This document shows positions 1-6,910 of a stretch of DNA of 45,352 nt, piece by piece (position 1 is the first letter of the stretch; the number at the start of each line of letters is the position of its first letter). Source of the DNA: a virus; the IMG/VR virus record IMGVR_UViG_3300033148_005976, positions 1 through 45,352 of that record, one strand, 5' to 3'. The position numbers were made by a program, and so were the translations under genes. The notes below the pieces were generated by a model, which was given only the letters and a program-made list of their open reading frames with translations, ran no database searches and was not told the origin of the DNA.

Positions 1-114
1 ACTTCTACAACCGCCGGGACGAACCCCCCCGTGGTCTACTCTACCGTAGATTTATAGAGTAGACACCTCCGTGGAATCCGTGGGATGGGTAGACTGCGTA
101 GAAGTCCAAACAAC
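1..114. repeat. Terminal direct repeat, left copy
   Basis: These 114 bases are identical to 45239-45352, read base by base. This is either the overlap of a circular assembly or a true short direct terminal repeat. It contains a nested inverted repeat: arms GTCTACTCTA (34-43) and TAGAGTAGAC (55-64), with a smaller TCTAC-C-GTAGA palindrome at 40-50. Confidence 0.9.
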
Positions 115-122
115 GAGAGTTG

Positions 123-137
123 GTTCAAAATTTGAAC
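123..137 (+). repeat. Dispersed palindrome, copy 1
   Basis: GTTCAAAATTTGAAC with left flank CGAGAGTTG and right flank AACTTCTGGG. It lies about 70 bp upstream of the -35 box at 205. First of twelve intergenic copies. Confidence 0.9.
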
Positions 138-204
138 AACTTCTGGGTCTTGGTGCAGCGGTTGGAGGAGAGAATGCTCGAAAGCGGGAATCTTCCTGGC
201 GGGG

Positions 205-233
205 TTGACGTGGGGAATTGGGAAAGGTACAAT
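205..233 (+). promoter_or_regulatory. Sigma-70 promoter of the first left-arm gene
   Basis: TTGACG (205-210), a 17-bp spacer and TACAAT (228-233) match the bacterial housekeeping consensus closely. The -10 box is part of the first GGTACAA-type palindrome, so a protein bound there would cover the promoter. It shares GGGGTTGAC with the second left-arm promoter at 1360. Confidence 0.75.
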
Positions 234-332
234 TTTTTGGACAATGGGTACAAGATTTTGTACTGGCCAAGTGTCCAGGATCATTGGATTTTTGGGATTT
301 GGTGGAAAAGAGGGTACAAAATTTTGTCCTGG
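226..332 (+). promoter_or_regulatory. Three GTACAA-type palindromes, candidate operator cluster
   Basis: Three related imperfect palindromes follow each other: one starting at 226 (overlapping the -10 box), one at 247-266 with arms GTACAA and TTGTAC, and one at 313-332 (GGTACAAAATTTTGTCC). The first two are 21 bp apart, close to two helix turns, which suits a regulator binding one face of the DNA. No cognate regulator is identified. Confidence 0.4.
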
Positions 333-456
333 TGTTTTGTGGTATGCAGGCAAGTGCCGGAAAGCATGGGATTTTTGGTTTTGGCATGAATCCTGCATAT
401 TGTAATGGCATTTGGGCGGTTTTTCGACAACCAAATAACGAAATGGAGGTTTTATC

Positions 457-927
457 ATGGCTGAAAAAAAGGACACAATCACCTATACGTTCATCGAATT
501 CACGCCTTTCCCGGATTTCTCGGGAACTCGAACCATGACCAGGGTAAAGGTTGATAGTCCTGGTTATTACAAGCCAGAACTACACATGCCCGTGCCGGAA
601 AGTACTGAGCAGGCACAAAAAATGTATGGTCTTACACTTCGACAATTGATTGGGAAAGGTGTTCGCCAGCAAGTGTACGACGTTTCTGAAGAGGTCAAGG
701 TGCATTTTGAATCCGCCATGAAGAATGAAGGTGTTGACCTTGACCAGGTTTCCAAGGACATTCCCGTGGGATTGTTCGTCAAGCCTGAAAGGAAGCGCAA
801 GGTTTCCGAGGCCAAAAAGGCCAAAGAGACCCTCGACGAGGCGGGAATCCGCTCCGTCGAAGAGTTGAAGGCCAAACTTGCCCGCTTGGAGGAGCTCGAA
901 AGGCTTACAAGTAAAAAGAAAAAGTAA
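457..927 (+). CDS. Unknown protein, monocistronic first gene
   Basis: A 156-aa protein I do not recognise. The N-terminal half looks like a compact globular domain with many beta-formers. The last 50 residues are Lys/Glu-rich and probably form a helix or coiled coil ending in a KKKK tail. There are no membrane segments or cysteines. It has a clear ribosome site (TGGAGG) and its own consensus promoter and intrinsic terminator, so it is transcribed alone and probably strongly. Its place next to the divergent control region would suit a regulator or an abundant virion protein, but neither is shown by the sequence. Confidence 0.8.
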   Translation: MAEKKDTITYTFIEFTPFPDFSGTRTMTRVKVDSPGYYKPELHMPVPESTEQAQKMYGLTLRQLIGKGVRQQVYDVSEEVKVHFESAMKNEGVDLDQVSKDIPVGLFVKPERKRKVSEAKKAKETLDEAGIRSVEELKAKLARLEELERLTSKKKK

Positions 928-943
928 AAACCGAACCCCGAAC

Positions 944-974
944 CCCTGGGTCAACCGCCCGCCCAGGGTTTTTT
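944..974 (+). terminator. Intrinsic terminator
   Basis: CCCTGGG (944-950), an 11-nt loop, CCCAGGG (962-968), then a run of T to 974. It lies 17 bp after the stop of the first gene and isolates it from the virion operon. Confidence 0.85.
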
Positions 975-1224
975 ATGTCCGTAAATCCTATCGAGCAGAT
1001 ATATAATTCCCTGATATAGAATCTCCCCCCTTGGATGGTCCTCCATGCAGAGTACTTTGGTATAGAACGCTCTGGTCTATAATTCCGAGATATATATTAA
1101 ATTCCTGGGAAATTCCAGGCCCCCCTGGGGGGTTTCGCAACTTCGGCGGTGGGAACTAAGCCACCAAAAACCGCCACACCAATTTGACCAACTTCCCCTC
1201 GGGGAGGGTTGTCATCGAGAAGTT

Positions 1225-1239
1225 GTTCAAAATTTGAAC
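1225..1239 (+). repeat. Dispersed palindrome, copy 2
   Basis: GTTCAAAATTTGAAC, flanked by CGAGAAGTT on the left and CGCTTCTGGGG on the right, forming a longer imperfect dyad. Confidence 0.9.
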
Positions 1240-1272
1240 CGCTTCTGGGGGGGGTTGGTTTGACGAGAAGGT

Positions 1273-1287
1273 GTTCAAATTTTGAAC
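1273..1287 (-). repeat. Dispersed palindrome, copy 3
   Basis: GTTCAAATTTTGAAC (complement form), flanked by CGAGAAGGT and CAAAACTGGGG. It lies 48 bp from copy 2 and about 70 bp upstream of the virion promoter. This is the only closely spaced pair of copies. Confidence 0.9.
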
Positions 1288-1359
1288 CAAAACTGGGGGG
1301 ATGGGGTGGGAGGGAGGAGGAATGTTGCCCAACGGGCATGCGGGGTGTATGGACGGGGG

Positions 1360-1388
1360 TTGACAAAAGGGTTGAGGTGTAGTAGAAT
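1360..1388 (+). promoter_or_regulatory. Sigma-70 promoter of the virion operon
   Basis: TTGACA (1360-1365), a 17-bp spacer and TAGAAT (1383-1388) nearly match the consensus. Transcription should start near 1395, about 35 nt before the terminase-like gene at 1430. Recognition by host RNA polymerase fits the absence of a phage polymerase in the window. Confidence 0.8.
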
Positions 1389-1429
1389 GGAATGGTGGAA
1401 TGGATTAGTGTCTCGAAAGAGAGGAAGGA

Positions 1430-1900
1430 ATGGGCAGACCACAACAAGGATTGAGTCCCGTAGTAAACCACCTCTGGCCGCATCATCGGAGCATGGCCAG
1501 GTTGGTGGTCTCTGGGCTGAGGCCAGGGGAGATCGCAGAGATCACTGGGTATTCTCCAGGGCAAATTAGCCGGATTATGCAGAGTCCTCTTTTCCAAGCG
1601 GAGGTGAATAGGCTTGAGGCCCAGGCCGATCATGTTGCTGTGGATGTTCATAGGGATCTTAAGGCGCTTGCTGAAAGGGCCGTTGAAGTGCTTAGTGAGA
1701 ATCTTGATCCAGAGGTAAGTGTGGAAAGAGAACTTCGCACGAAGACTGCCTTTGATGTGCTTGACAGAACAGGGTTTGGGAAGAAAGGAAGTCCTTCTCT
1801 GCATCTTCATGCTCACGCTCATGCGAAAGAGGTGGAGAAGATGAGCAGAGAAGAGCTCTACAAGGACGTTCTGGATATTGTTGAGGAGGACGCCGAGTAA
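1430..1900 (+). CDS. Terminase small subunit candidate, HTH protein
   Basis: A 156-aa protein. Residues about 20-55 form a helix-turn-helix (GLRPGEIAEITGYSPGQISR), followed by SPLFQAEV and a helical segment, then a His-rich stretch (HLHAHAHAK) and an acidic tail. This arrangement is typical of phage small terminase subunits, which bind the packaging site and recruit the large subunit. It is the first gene of the virion operon and lies one gene from the large terminase. The assignment rests on the HTH pattern and position. A different HTH protein is possible but less likely. Confidence 0.65.
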   Translation: MGRPQQGLSPVVNHLWPHHRSMARLVVSGLRPGEIAEITGYSPGQISRIMQSPLFQAEVNRLEAQADHVAVDVHRDLKALAERAVEVLSENLDPEVSVERELRTKTAFDVLDRTGFGKKGSPSLHLHAHAHAKEVEKMSREELYKDVLDIVEEDAE

Positions 1901-3069
1901 TGCCTCAGATTTTCATGATAGAAGATCCAAAGAGGCTTAGGAAACTAAGGGAACAGGGTTTCCTTGAACGAGTCAAAGAAATCCCATCTCTTTATCTTCG
2001 CTGGTGGTCTCAGGAGATAGGAAAAAAGCTCCCTTGGCCTACAGAAGCAACTCCGGAGCAGGTCTTTTCTCTTCTACAACCTTTCGGTGGCGTCATAAAA
2101 GCCCCAAGGGCGAAGGCTAGGGCCTTAAGGCAACTTGTAAGGGAGGAGTTAAAAAGACGAAGGCTTGACAGACCCATTGAGGAGCCTTTCCCCGAGGGCT
2201 ACGTTAAGCGTCTTATACGGGATGTTGCTGCAAGACCTTGGTTTCATGGAAGAAGGAGCTATCCCAAGAGGGGTGAGACCTTTGCTTTTGCCTGGAGCAG
2301 GAGAGGATTGGGAAATCTCGGAGAGCCTGCGGGGATAAGTTTGGGGCAACCTTTTAGAAAGAGTGCAGTTAGCTTTGTTACAGTACCCAAAAAGAGGACC
2401 AAAGTGATTCGAGAGCTGGAAAAGAAAGCTAATGCGCTTAGGGTCTCCAGGATGTTTTTGCTAGGTAAGGAACAGTTCTCTGAGGCAGATAAGCTACTTC
2501 GTGAGGCGCTCCGAATTGAGGAAGCTGTAAGGAGGCTTGCGAGAGCGGAAGCTCCTGTTGCTAGGGTATTACCTCTCCTTGGAGAGCCAGCGGAGGAAGT
2601 AATTCTCCCTGGTTGGGTGGGCGAAGGAACAAGGAAGGCACAAGCTCTGCTTAAGGAGGCTTACATTAATGCTCTAAGGGAGACTCCTGAGGCCTTTACG
2701 CCTACAGGAAAACTTTCAGAGTCTTGGCGAAACGCAATAAACCTTAAAGAATTCAACGAGAAGATAACAGAGTATCTTAAGAGAAAGGGCTATAAGGGAA
2801 TACTATACTCTCCTCATAGATATGGAGAATTTGAGCTTAAGATTTTCGATCCTTCAGATGTCGTTCTGCTAGACCTGAGGAGGCCAAGGAAGGATGTTGG
2901 TCTACATAGATTATTAGGAACCTCACCTCTGAACTTCTCTCCGGACGTGTTTCCCAAAACAAGGTATGCTAGGTTTCTCAATGATTGGTTCAGAGAGCTG
3001 CAAGGTCACCCTCATTCGCTTAGGGACATTTATATGACTATGGATCTAAGCAAGGTAACATTGCCATGA
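1900..3069 (+). CDS. ADP-ribosyltransferase-like protein
   Basis: A 389-aa protein whose start overlaps the previous stop by one base. It has WFHG (residues 114-117), GEPAGISLG (141-149), a middle helical region, and near residue 305 KGYKGILYSP followed by ELKIFDPSDVV. The order FHG, then a GxxxSL strand, then GY-GI-Y...FDPSxV, resembles phage-borne ADP-ribosyltransferase-like domains, where the enzyme would move ADP-ribose from NAD onto a target. I cannot assign a catalytic Glu. The N-terminal segment (IEDPKRLRKLREQGFL) resembles that of the gene at 5951. Insertion of such a gene between the terminase genes is unusual. It may be a virion-delivered effector or only a structural protein. Confidence 0.5.
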   Translation: MPQIFMIEDPKRLRKLREQGFLERVKEIPSLYLRWWSQEIGKKLPWPTEATPEQVFSLLQPFGGVIKAPRAKARALRQLVREELKRRRLDRPIEEPFPEGYVKRLIRDVAARPWFHGRRSYPKRGETFAFAWSRRGLGNLGEPAGISLGQPFRKSAVSFVTVPKKRTKVIRELEKKANALRVSRMFLLGKEQFSEADKLLREALRIEEAVRRLARAEAPVARVLPLLGEPAEEVILPGWVGEGTRKAQALLKEAYINALRETPEAFTPTGKLSESWRNAINLKEFNEKITEYLKRKGYKGILYSPHRYGEFELKIFDPSDVVLLDLRRPRKDVGLHRLLGTSPLNFSPDVFPKTRYARFLNDWFRELQGHPHSLRDIYMTMDLSKVTLP

Positions 3070-4910
3070 CCCTCTACCCAAAAGACCCCCAAGAAAACCT
3101 CAAATGGCGAGCCAAGATGCTTCGACGAGCCAAGACGGACTTGCTTTATCGTGAGAAACTCAAGAGGCTCTTTTGGGAAGATCCTCTTTTTGTCTTTAAT
3201 GGTTTCTTTTATACTCTCGATGTCCGAGAAAAACCCTTTCATCATCAGCCTTTTTGCACTTATCCCTACCAAGATGAGGCTATTTTGTCCCTCGTAGAGG
3301 CTATCCAGAGCGGAAGAGATGAAGTTTGGGAGAAATCCCGTGACATGGGGGCTACATGGTGCATTTTGGGAGTTTTCTTCTGGTTCTGGCTCGATCCTAG
3401 AGGCGGAAGCGACTTCCTAGTAGGCTCCCGAAAGGAAGACTACGTCGATCGAAGGGGCGATCCCAGGACTCTTTTTGCCAAACTTCGTTATCTCTATGCT
3501 AGAGTTCCCAAGTGGCTCCGGCCTAAGGGGTTTAATCCTAGAACTCATGACACCTATATGAAGTTTGAGAATCCTGAAACAGGCTCCACCATTACAGGTG
3601 AGTCAAACAACCCTGCCTTTTCCACCGCAGGTCGTTATACGGCCATTCTGTACGATGAGTTTGCTAAGTGGGAGGGTACTGATGAAGCTGCCTGGACAGC
3701 TGGTGGTGACGCTTCGCCGTGTAGAATAGCCAACTCGACTCCCTTTGGTGCAGGAGGACAGTACTACAAGCTCGTGAATGATGGGAAGACTAAGAAGATC
3801 ACCATGCACTGGAGCCTTCATCCCAAAAAGGGTCTTGGTCTGTCCTGTGTATGGCCTCCTCCGAATGAGGACGAGAAACCAAAGCTTGGGGATGCTTGGG
3901 AACCTGAGGTTGTTCTCACAAGTCCTTGGTACGAGAAGGAGAAACAACGAAGGTCCAGGAAGGAAGTTGCTCAAGAGCTTGACATTGACTACATCGGCGC
4001 AGGGAATCCTGTTTTTGCGGAGGATGAAAAGGCATGGAGAAGCCTCCAAATGTACCATAGACAGCTAGACAGGCCCAAGAAGTTCTTCAAACTGGATCTT
4101 GAGGATCTCAAGGCCAAGGAGCTTAAGGAAGAGCCTCTCGAATGGGAAGGCCACTTTCTTGTCTATGAGCCCTACCAGTCAGGAGATTACTACACTATTG
4201 GCGTGGATGTTGTTGAGGGTGTGGAAGATGGAGATTATGCCTTTGTGGTGGTCTACAATCGCAGGACTAAGAGCGTTGATGCTACCTACTACAGCCAAGT
4301 TGATGAAGTAACCCTAGCCAGGGTCGTTTATATAATCTCCCAGTTTTATTCCCCTGAACCTGAGTCCCCTGAGGCTCCTTGGTGTGGTATAGAAACAACC
4401 GGCCCTGGCTTAGCTACCTTTGACGCTGCAGTTACGCTGGGCGTAGTGAACCTGTTCATGGCCCCTAGGTATGATGTCACCAAGGGAGGTGTTACGTACA
4501 AAAAGGGTTGGCGTACTGATACGAATAGCCGAAACGAGCTCATCGCAGGGATTAGAAAGTGGCTCGCAGACGGAGCAGGCAAGTTAAACAATCAAAGACT
4601 CTGTGGTGAGCTCATGACCTTTGTGAGGAGCAAAACAGGCAAGCCAGAAGCTAAGTCTGGCTGTCATGATGACGGAGTGATGGCCTTTGGGATCGCTATT
4701 CAGGTGGATGAGCTGGCTCCTAATCCAGCCCTAGAGGAGGGAACGGAGAAGCCTAAGCCTGTTACTGAGCAGGACTTTGTTGTTCTGGATCGAGAGGCCT
4801 ACAAGCTAGACGAGCCCACTTCCATTCAGGATCGTTGCTTAGCTCAGGTTCTTGCTCGGCAGAGCTTCTTACATGAGGAAGAGCTCTTTTTTGATGGGAG
4901 GTTTTACTAA
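3066..4910 (+). CDS. terL: Terminase large subunit
   Basis: This is the DNA-packaging motor: an ATPase that pumps DNA into the prohead and a nuclease that cuts it. In the 614-aa protein I see a Walker-A-like EKSRDMGATW (about 89-98), Walker B AILYDEF (about 193-199), a Ser/Asn coupling motif ANSTPFG, and a C-terminal RNase-H-like nuclease with IGVDVVEG (Asp near 381) and a late HDDGVMAF. The ATG overlaps the preceding stop (ATGA), implying coupled translation. Length is at the long end for terminases. The tail after residue 580 is probably a phage-specific extension. Confidence 0.93.
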   Translation: MTLYPKDPQENLKWRAKMLRRAKTDLLYREKLKRLFWEDPLFVFNGFFYTLDVREKPFHHQPFCTYPYQDEAILSLVEAIQSGRDEVWEKSRDMGATWCILGVFFWFWLDPRGGSDFLVGSRKEDYVDRRGDPRTLFAKLRYLYARVPKWLRPKGFNPRTHDTYMKFENPETGSTITGESNNPAFSTAGRYTAILYDEFAKWEGTDEAAWTAGGDASPCRIANSTPFGAGGQYYKLVNDGKTKKITMHWSLHPKKGLGLSCVWPPPNEDEKPKLGDAWEPEVVLTSPWYEKEKQRRSRKEVAQELDIDYIGAGNPVFAEDEKAWRSLQMYHRQLDRPKKFFKLDLEDLKAKELKEEPLEWEGHFLVYEPYQSGDYYTIGVDVVEGVEDGDYAFVVVYNRRTKSVDATYYSQVDEVTLARVVYIISQFYSPEPESPEAPWCGIETTGPGLATFDAAVTLGVVNLFMAPRYDVTKGGVTYKKGWRTDTNSRNELIAGIRKWLADGAGKLNNQRLCGELMTFVRSKTGKPEAKSGCHDDGVMAFGIAIQVDELAPNPALEEGTEKPKPVTEQDFVVLDREAYKLDEPTSIQDRCLAQVLARQSFLHEEELFFDGRFY

Positions 4911-5062
4911 TGCCCAAGGCCTTTGAAGAGTGTGTTAGGAAGGGAGGCAAGGTCCGTACTAAGGTAATTGGCAAGAACAAATACATACATATTTGCATCC
5001 CTCCTGGTGGAGGTCCCTCTGTTGGAGGGGAGGTTAAGACCAAAAAGAAAGGAAAGAGCTAA
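4910..5062 (+). CDS. Small basic unknown protein
   Basis: A 50-aa frame from an ATG overlapping the terminase stop (TAATG), ending in a TAA that overlaps the next ATG. Both one-base overlaps support a real, translationally coupled gene. The protein is Lys/Gly-rich, with FEECVRKGGKVRTK at the start and a GGGPSVGG loop, and a KKKGKS tail. Function unknown. Confidence 0.65.
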   Translation: MPKAFEECVRKGGKVRTKVIGKNKYIHICIPPGGGPSVGGEVKTKKKGKS

Positions 5063-5430
5063 TGGACAAGGAAACCTTCATAAATAGTATTCAATGCTTA
5101 GGAAATTTAACAAAGCCTTCTCCAATCGTAAAGGTAGTAGGAGAGGATGGTTATATTTGGATTCGATGGAAGAAGAAAGAGCCTTTCCAGTCATATCTTG
5201 GTATATACCTCTGGAGCGTTCCCATAGGGACTCAGTACATCTACGGAATTGCTTTTGCAAACCCTGAACTCATTAATGCCTCTTCAAGGGGAGATGTTCT
5301 GGCTAAGAATCATCTTAAAAAGACCATAGAAAAAGTACAAGAGGATATGTGGGATTTTGTTTTGAGGAAATATAAGGACTGCTTAGACGAATTGGAGGTT
5401 GCAAATGGGCCTAAGGAAAGAGCTGCGTGA
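5062..5430 (+). CDS. Unknown protein in virion operon
   Basis: A 122-aa protein with no motif I recognise. The N-terminal half is rich in beta-formers and aromatic residues (YIWIRW, YLGIYLWSV), the C-terminal half is helical and charged (KKTIEKVQEDMWDF). It overlaps the preceding small gene by one base and the next by 26, so it belongs to the same coupled string between terminase and portal. No signal peptide or membrane span is evident. Confidence 0.75.
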   Translation: MDKETFINSIQCLGNLTKPSPIVKVVGEDGYIWIRWKKKEPFQSYLGIYLWSVPIGTQYIYGIAFANPELINASSRGDVLAKNHLKKTIEKVQEDMWDFVLRKYKDCLDELEVANGPKERAA

Positions 5431-5686
5431 GTTCATTGTTTTTATGATGAATTTTGTAAACGAGTGGCAAGAGTGGCAGCGTAAACGAGATGCTGCCCTC
5501 AGGGGCTACAAAGTCCTTGTTCAACGCCTAGAGGCCCAAAATCAGGATCTCATGGACCGTCTTATGGCAAGGGATTTACCTGAAGTAAAGACCTATAAAC
5601 TCCCTGACGAGACTCCTATTGAGGATTCCTATGATCCCAAAGCCGATGAAAATTTGGCTGGGGAAGTTGTTCACATTGAGGATTAG
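5405..5686 (+). CDS. Helical unknown protein
   Basis: A 93-aa protein from ATG 5405, chosen because GGAGG (5394-5398) lies six bases upstream. An in-frame TTG at 5399 lacks that spacing. It is predicted helical for its first 55 residues (WQEWQRKRDAALRGYKVLVQ), with an acidic C-terminus. It overlaps the preceding gene. Function unknown. A minor head or assembly role would fit its position only. Confidence 0.7.
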   Translation: MGLRKELREFIVFMMNFVNEWQEWQRKRDAALRGYKVLVQRLEAQNQDLMDRLMARDLPEVKTYKLPDETPIEDSYDPKADENLAGEVVHIED

Positions 5687-5700
5687 TTCAAATTATGAAC
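5686..5700 (+). repeat. Dispersed palindrome, variant copy 4
   Basis: GTTCAAATTATGAAC. One base of the TTTTGAAC half is changed so that an ATG appears at 5695, the apparent start of the next gene. The right flank AAGTTCTGGG matches other copies. Confidence 0.8.
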
Positions 5701-5949
5701 AAGTTCTGGGAATATGAAAGGATGTATGAGGATTTTGGGAGAAGGTTGATGGATTTCTTTCTGGGAAGTGTGGCTGATCCCAGGAGGGAGGAAATTGAGG
5801 ATCTAGGTGCTGCATTGGCACTTAGTAAGGAGTTGGCCGAGAGGAGTTCTATTGGGATAGCTAAGAGGGGTTGGCTAAGTGATGTGGAGTACTATAGAAA
5901 GAAGCTTAGGGAACTGGGTGTGGTGAGTTTGCCTGTTTTGAGGAAGTAG
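5695..5949 (+). CDS. Unknown protein starting inside a palindrome copy
   Basis: An 84-aa protein, helical and charged (EYERMYEDFGRRLMDFF), no known motif. The ATG lies within the palindromic repeat, and the nearest purine-rich ribosome site (GAGG) is 13 bases upstream, further than usual. The true start could be the internal ATG at 5722. It ends just before the metallopeptidase-like gene. Confidence 0.6.
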   Translation: MNKFWEYERMYEDFGRRLMDFFLGSVADPRREEIEDLGAALALSKELAERSSIGIAKRGWLSDVEYYRKKLRELGVVSLPVLRK

Positions 5950-5950
5950 G

Positions 5951-6910
5951 ATGGCTAGCCTTGACCAAAAGATAATTACTATTACTGATCCTGAGCAGTT
6001 AGAGAGAGCCAGGAGAATAGGCTTTTTGCAAGCTGCCGCAACTGCTGGAAGAAATCTGTTGGAATACCTGAGGCCAAAGGAGAAAATTCCCAAAGAGTAT
6101 CCTCTCCTGGCTAAGGCTCTGGCCCTTCCAACGACCTATGTCAATGTTAAGTTAAAGGAGTTAGGAGAGGCCCTGAGGCGGTCGATGTATACTGGGAGAA
6201 TCTCTCCAGAGGATGCCCTTTCTCTGGCTGGATGGGGTACGGCAGGAGGTGCTCCTGGCGCTCCCAAGCCAGTTCCTGGGACGGTGGATGTAGGAATTCT
6301 AAAATCGCAGTTGCTTATGCAGTTGCTTAAGCTTAGGCACACCCATAGGGGCATTACGGTTAAGTTCTCTCCAAAAGGATTAGCTGAGTTTGCTGAGGCC
6401 TTTCTGGCTACTCCTCAACGGGAGTTGAGTCATTTTAGGAAGTTAACTACTACAGATGTAGCTTCTGCAACTTTCCGCCGTGGGGAAAAAGCCATAGGGT
6501 TGAATTTAGTGGACTATAATCCAGAGGCCTCCTGGTTCTTCCATGAGCTAGCTCACGCCAGACAATGGTCACGAAAAGTTGATCCTAGGGAGAGGTTTAG
6601 GAATCTGTATATGATAAAACTCAGGGATGAGACCTGGCCCTATATGCAGGGTTTGGTGAGAGAAGGAAGAATCAGGGCAATCCACGATATAGATCCTGTT
6701 GAATTACACGCAGAACTTGTGGAAAAAAGTCTTGAGAAACTTGGACGCCCCGCAGCTATGGGGAGGGCTTTTGGGAGGGTTTACAGAGAGGCTTTGGATG
6801 ATCCTCGAATATCTTATGAGCTTGAGAAACGTCTACCAAGCGTCTTTCTTGAAAGTGTTGCTAAGGAGGCAGCAAGAAAAGCAAAAACTAAACTTTGGAA
6901 AATGCCATGA
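5951..6910 (+). CDS. Zinc-metallopeptidase-like protein
   Basis: A 319-aa protein with a clear HExxH motif (FFHELAHARQW, HELAH at about 198-202) and downstream DPVELHAELVE that could supply a third zinc ligand. This is the signature of zincin metallopeptidases. The first 25 residues (ITDPEQLERARRIGFL) resemble the N-terminus of the ADP-ribosyltransferase-like protein at 1900 (IEDPKRLRKLREQGFL). A Gly/Ala/Pro linker sits near residues 95-112. It lies just before the portal gene, so it could be a prohead protease or a virion-delivered enzyme. Typical prohead proteases are serine enzymes, so this would be atypical. Ribosome site AGGAAG before ATG. Confidence 0.6.
   Translation: MASLDQKIITITDPEQLERARRIGFLQAAATAGRNLLEYLRPKEKIPKEYPLLAKALALPTTYVNVKLKELGEALRRSMYTGRISPEDALSLAGWGTAGGAPGAPKPVPGTVDVGILKSQLLMQLLKLRHTHRGITVKFSPKGLAEFAEAFLATPQRELSHFRKLTTTDVASATFRRGEKAIGLNLVDYNPEASWFFHELAHARQWSRKVDPRERFRNLYMIKLRDETWPYMQGLVREGRIRAIHDIDPVELHAELVEKSLEKLGRPAAMGRAFGRVYREALDDPRISYELEKRLPSVFLESVAKEAARKAKTKLWKMP

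Larger units (their letters stand above)
115..456 (+). promoter_or_regulatory. Left leader region, no gene
   Basis: I see no convincing gene here. The stretch holds one copy of the dispersed GTTCAAAATTTGAAC palindrome (123-137), a strong sigma-70 promoter (205-233), three GGTACAA-type imperfect palindromes (226-242, 247-266, 313-332) and the ribosome site of the first gene (TGGAGG just before 457). The transcript would have an untranslated leader of about 215 nt. Confidence 0.6.
975..1359. other. Gene-free spacer with repeats
   Basis: No gene is evident. An AT-rich part holds a 17-bp imperfect direct repeat, TATAATTCC followed by CTGATATA (1002-1018) or GAGATATA (1078-1094), with related GATATAGAA and GGTATAGAA motifs between. 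Further on there is an inverted repeat GGCGGTGG...CCACC...ACCGCC (about 1145-1174) and two copies of the dispersed palindrome. Open frames crossing here on the - strand lack ribosome sites and look accidental. Confidence 0.5.
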
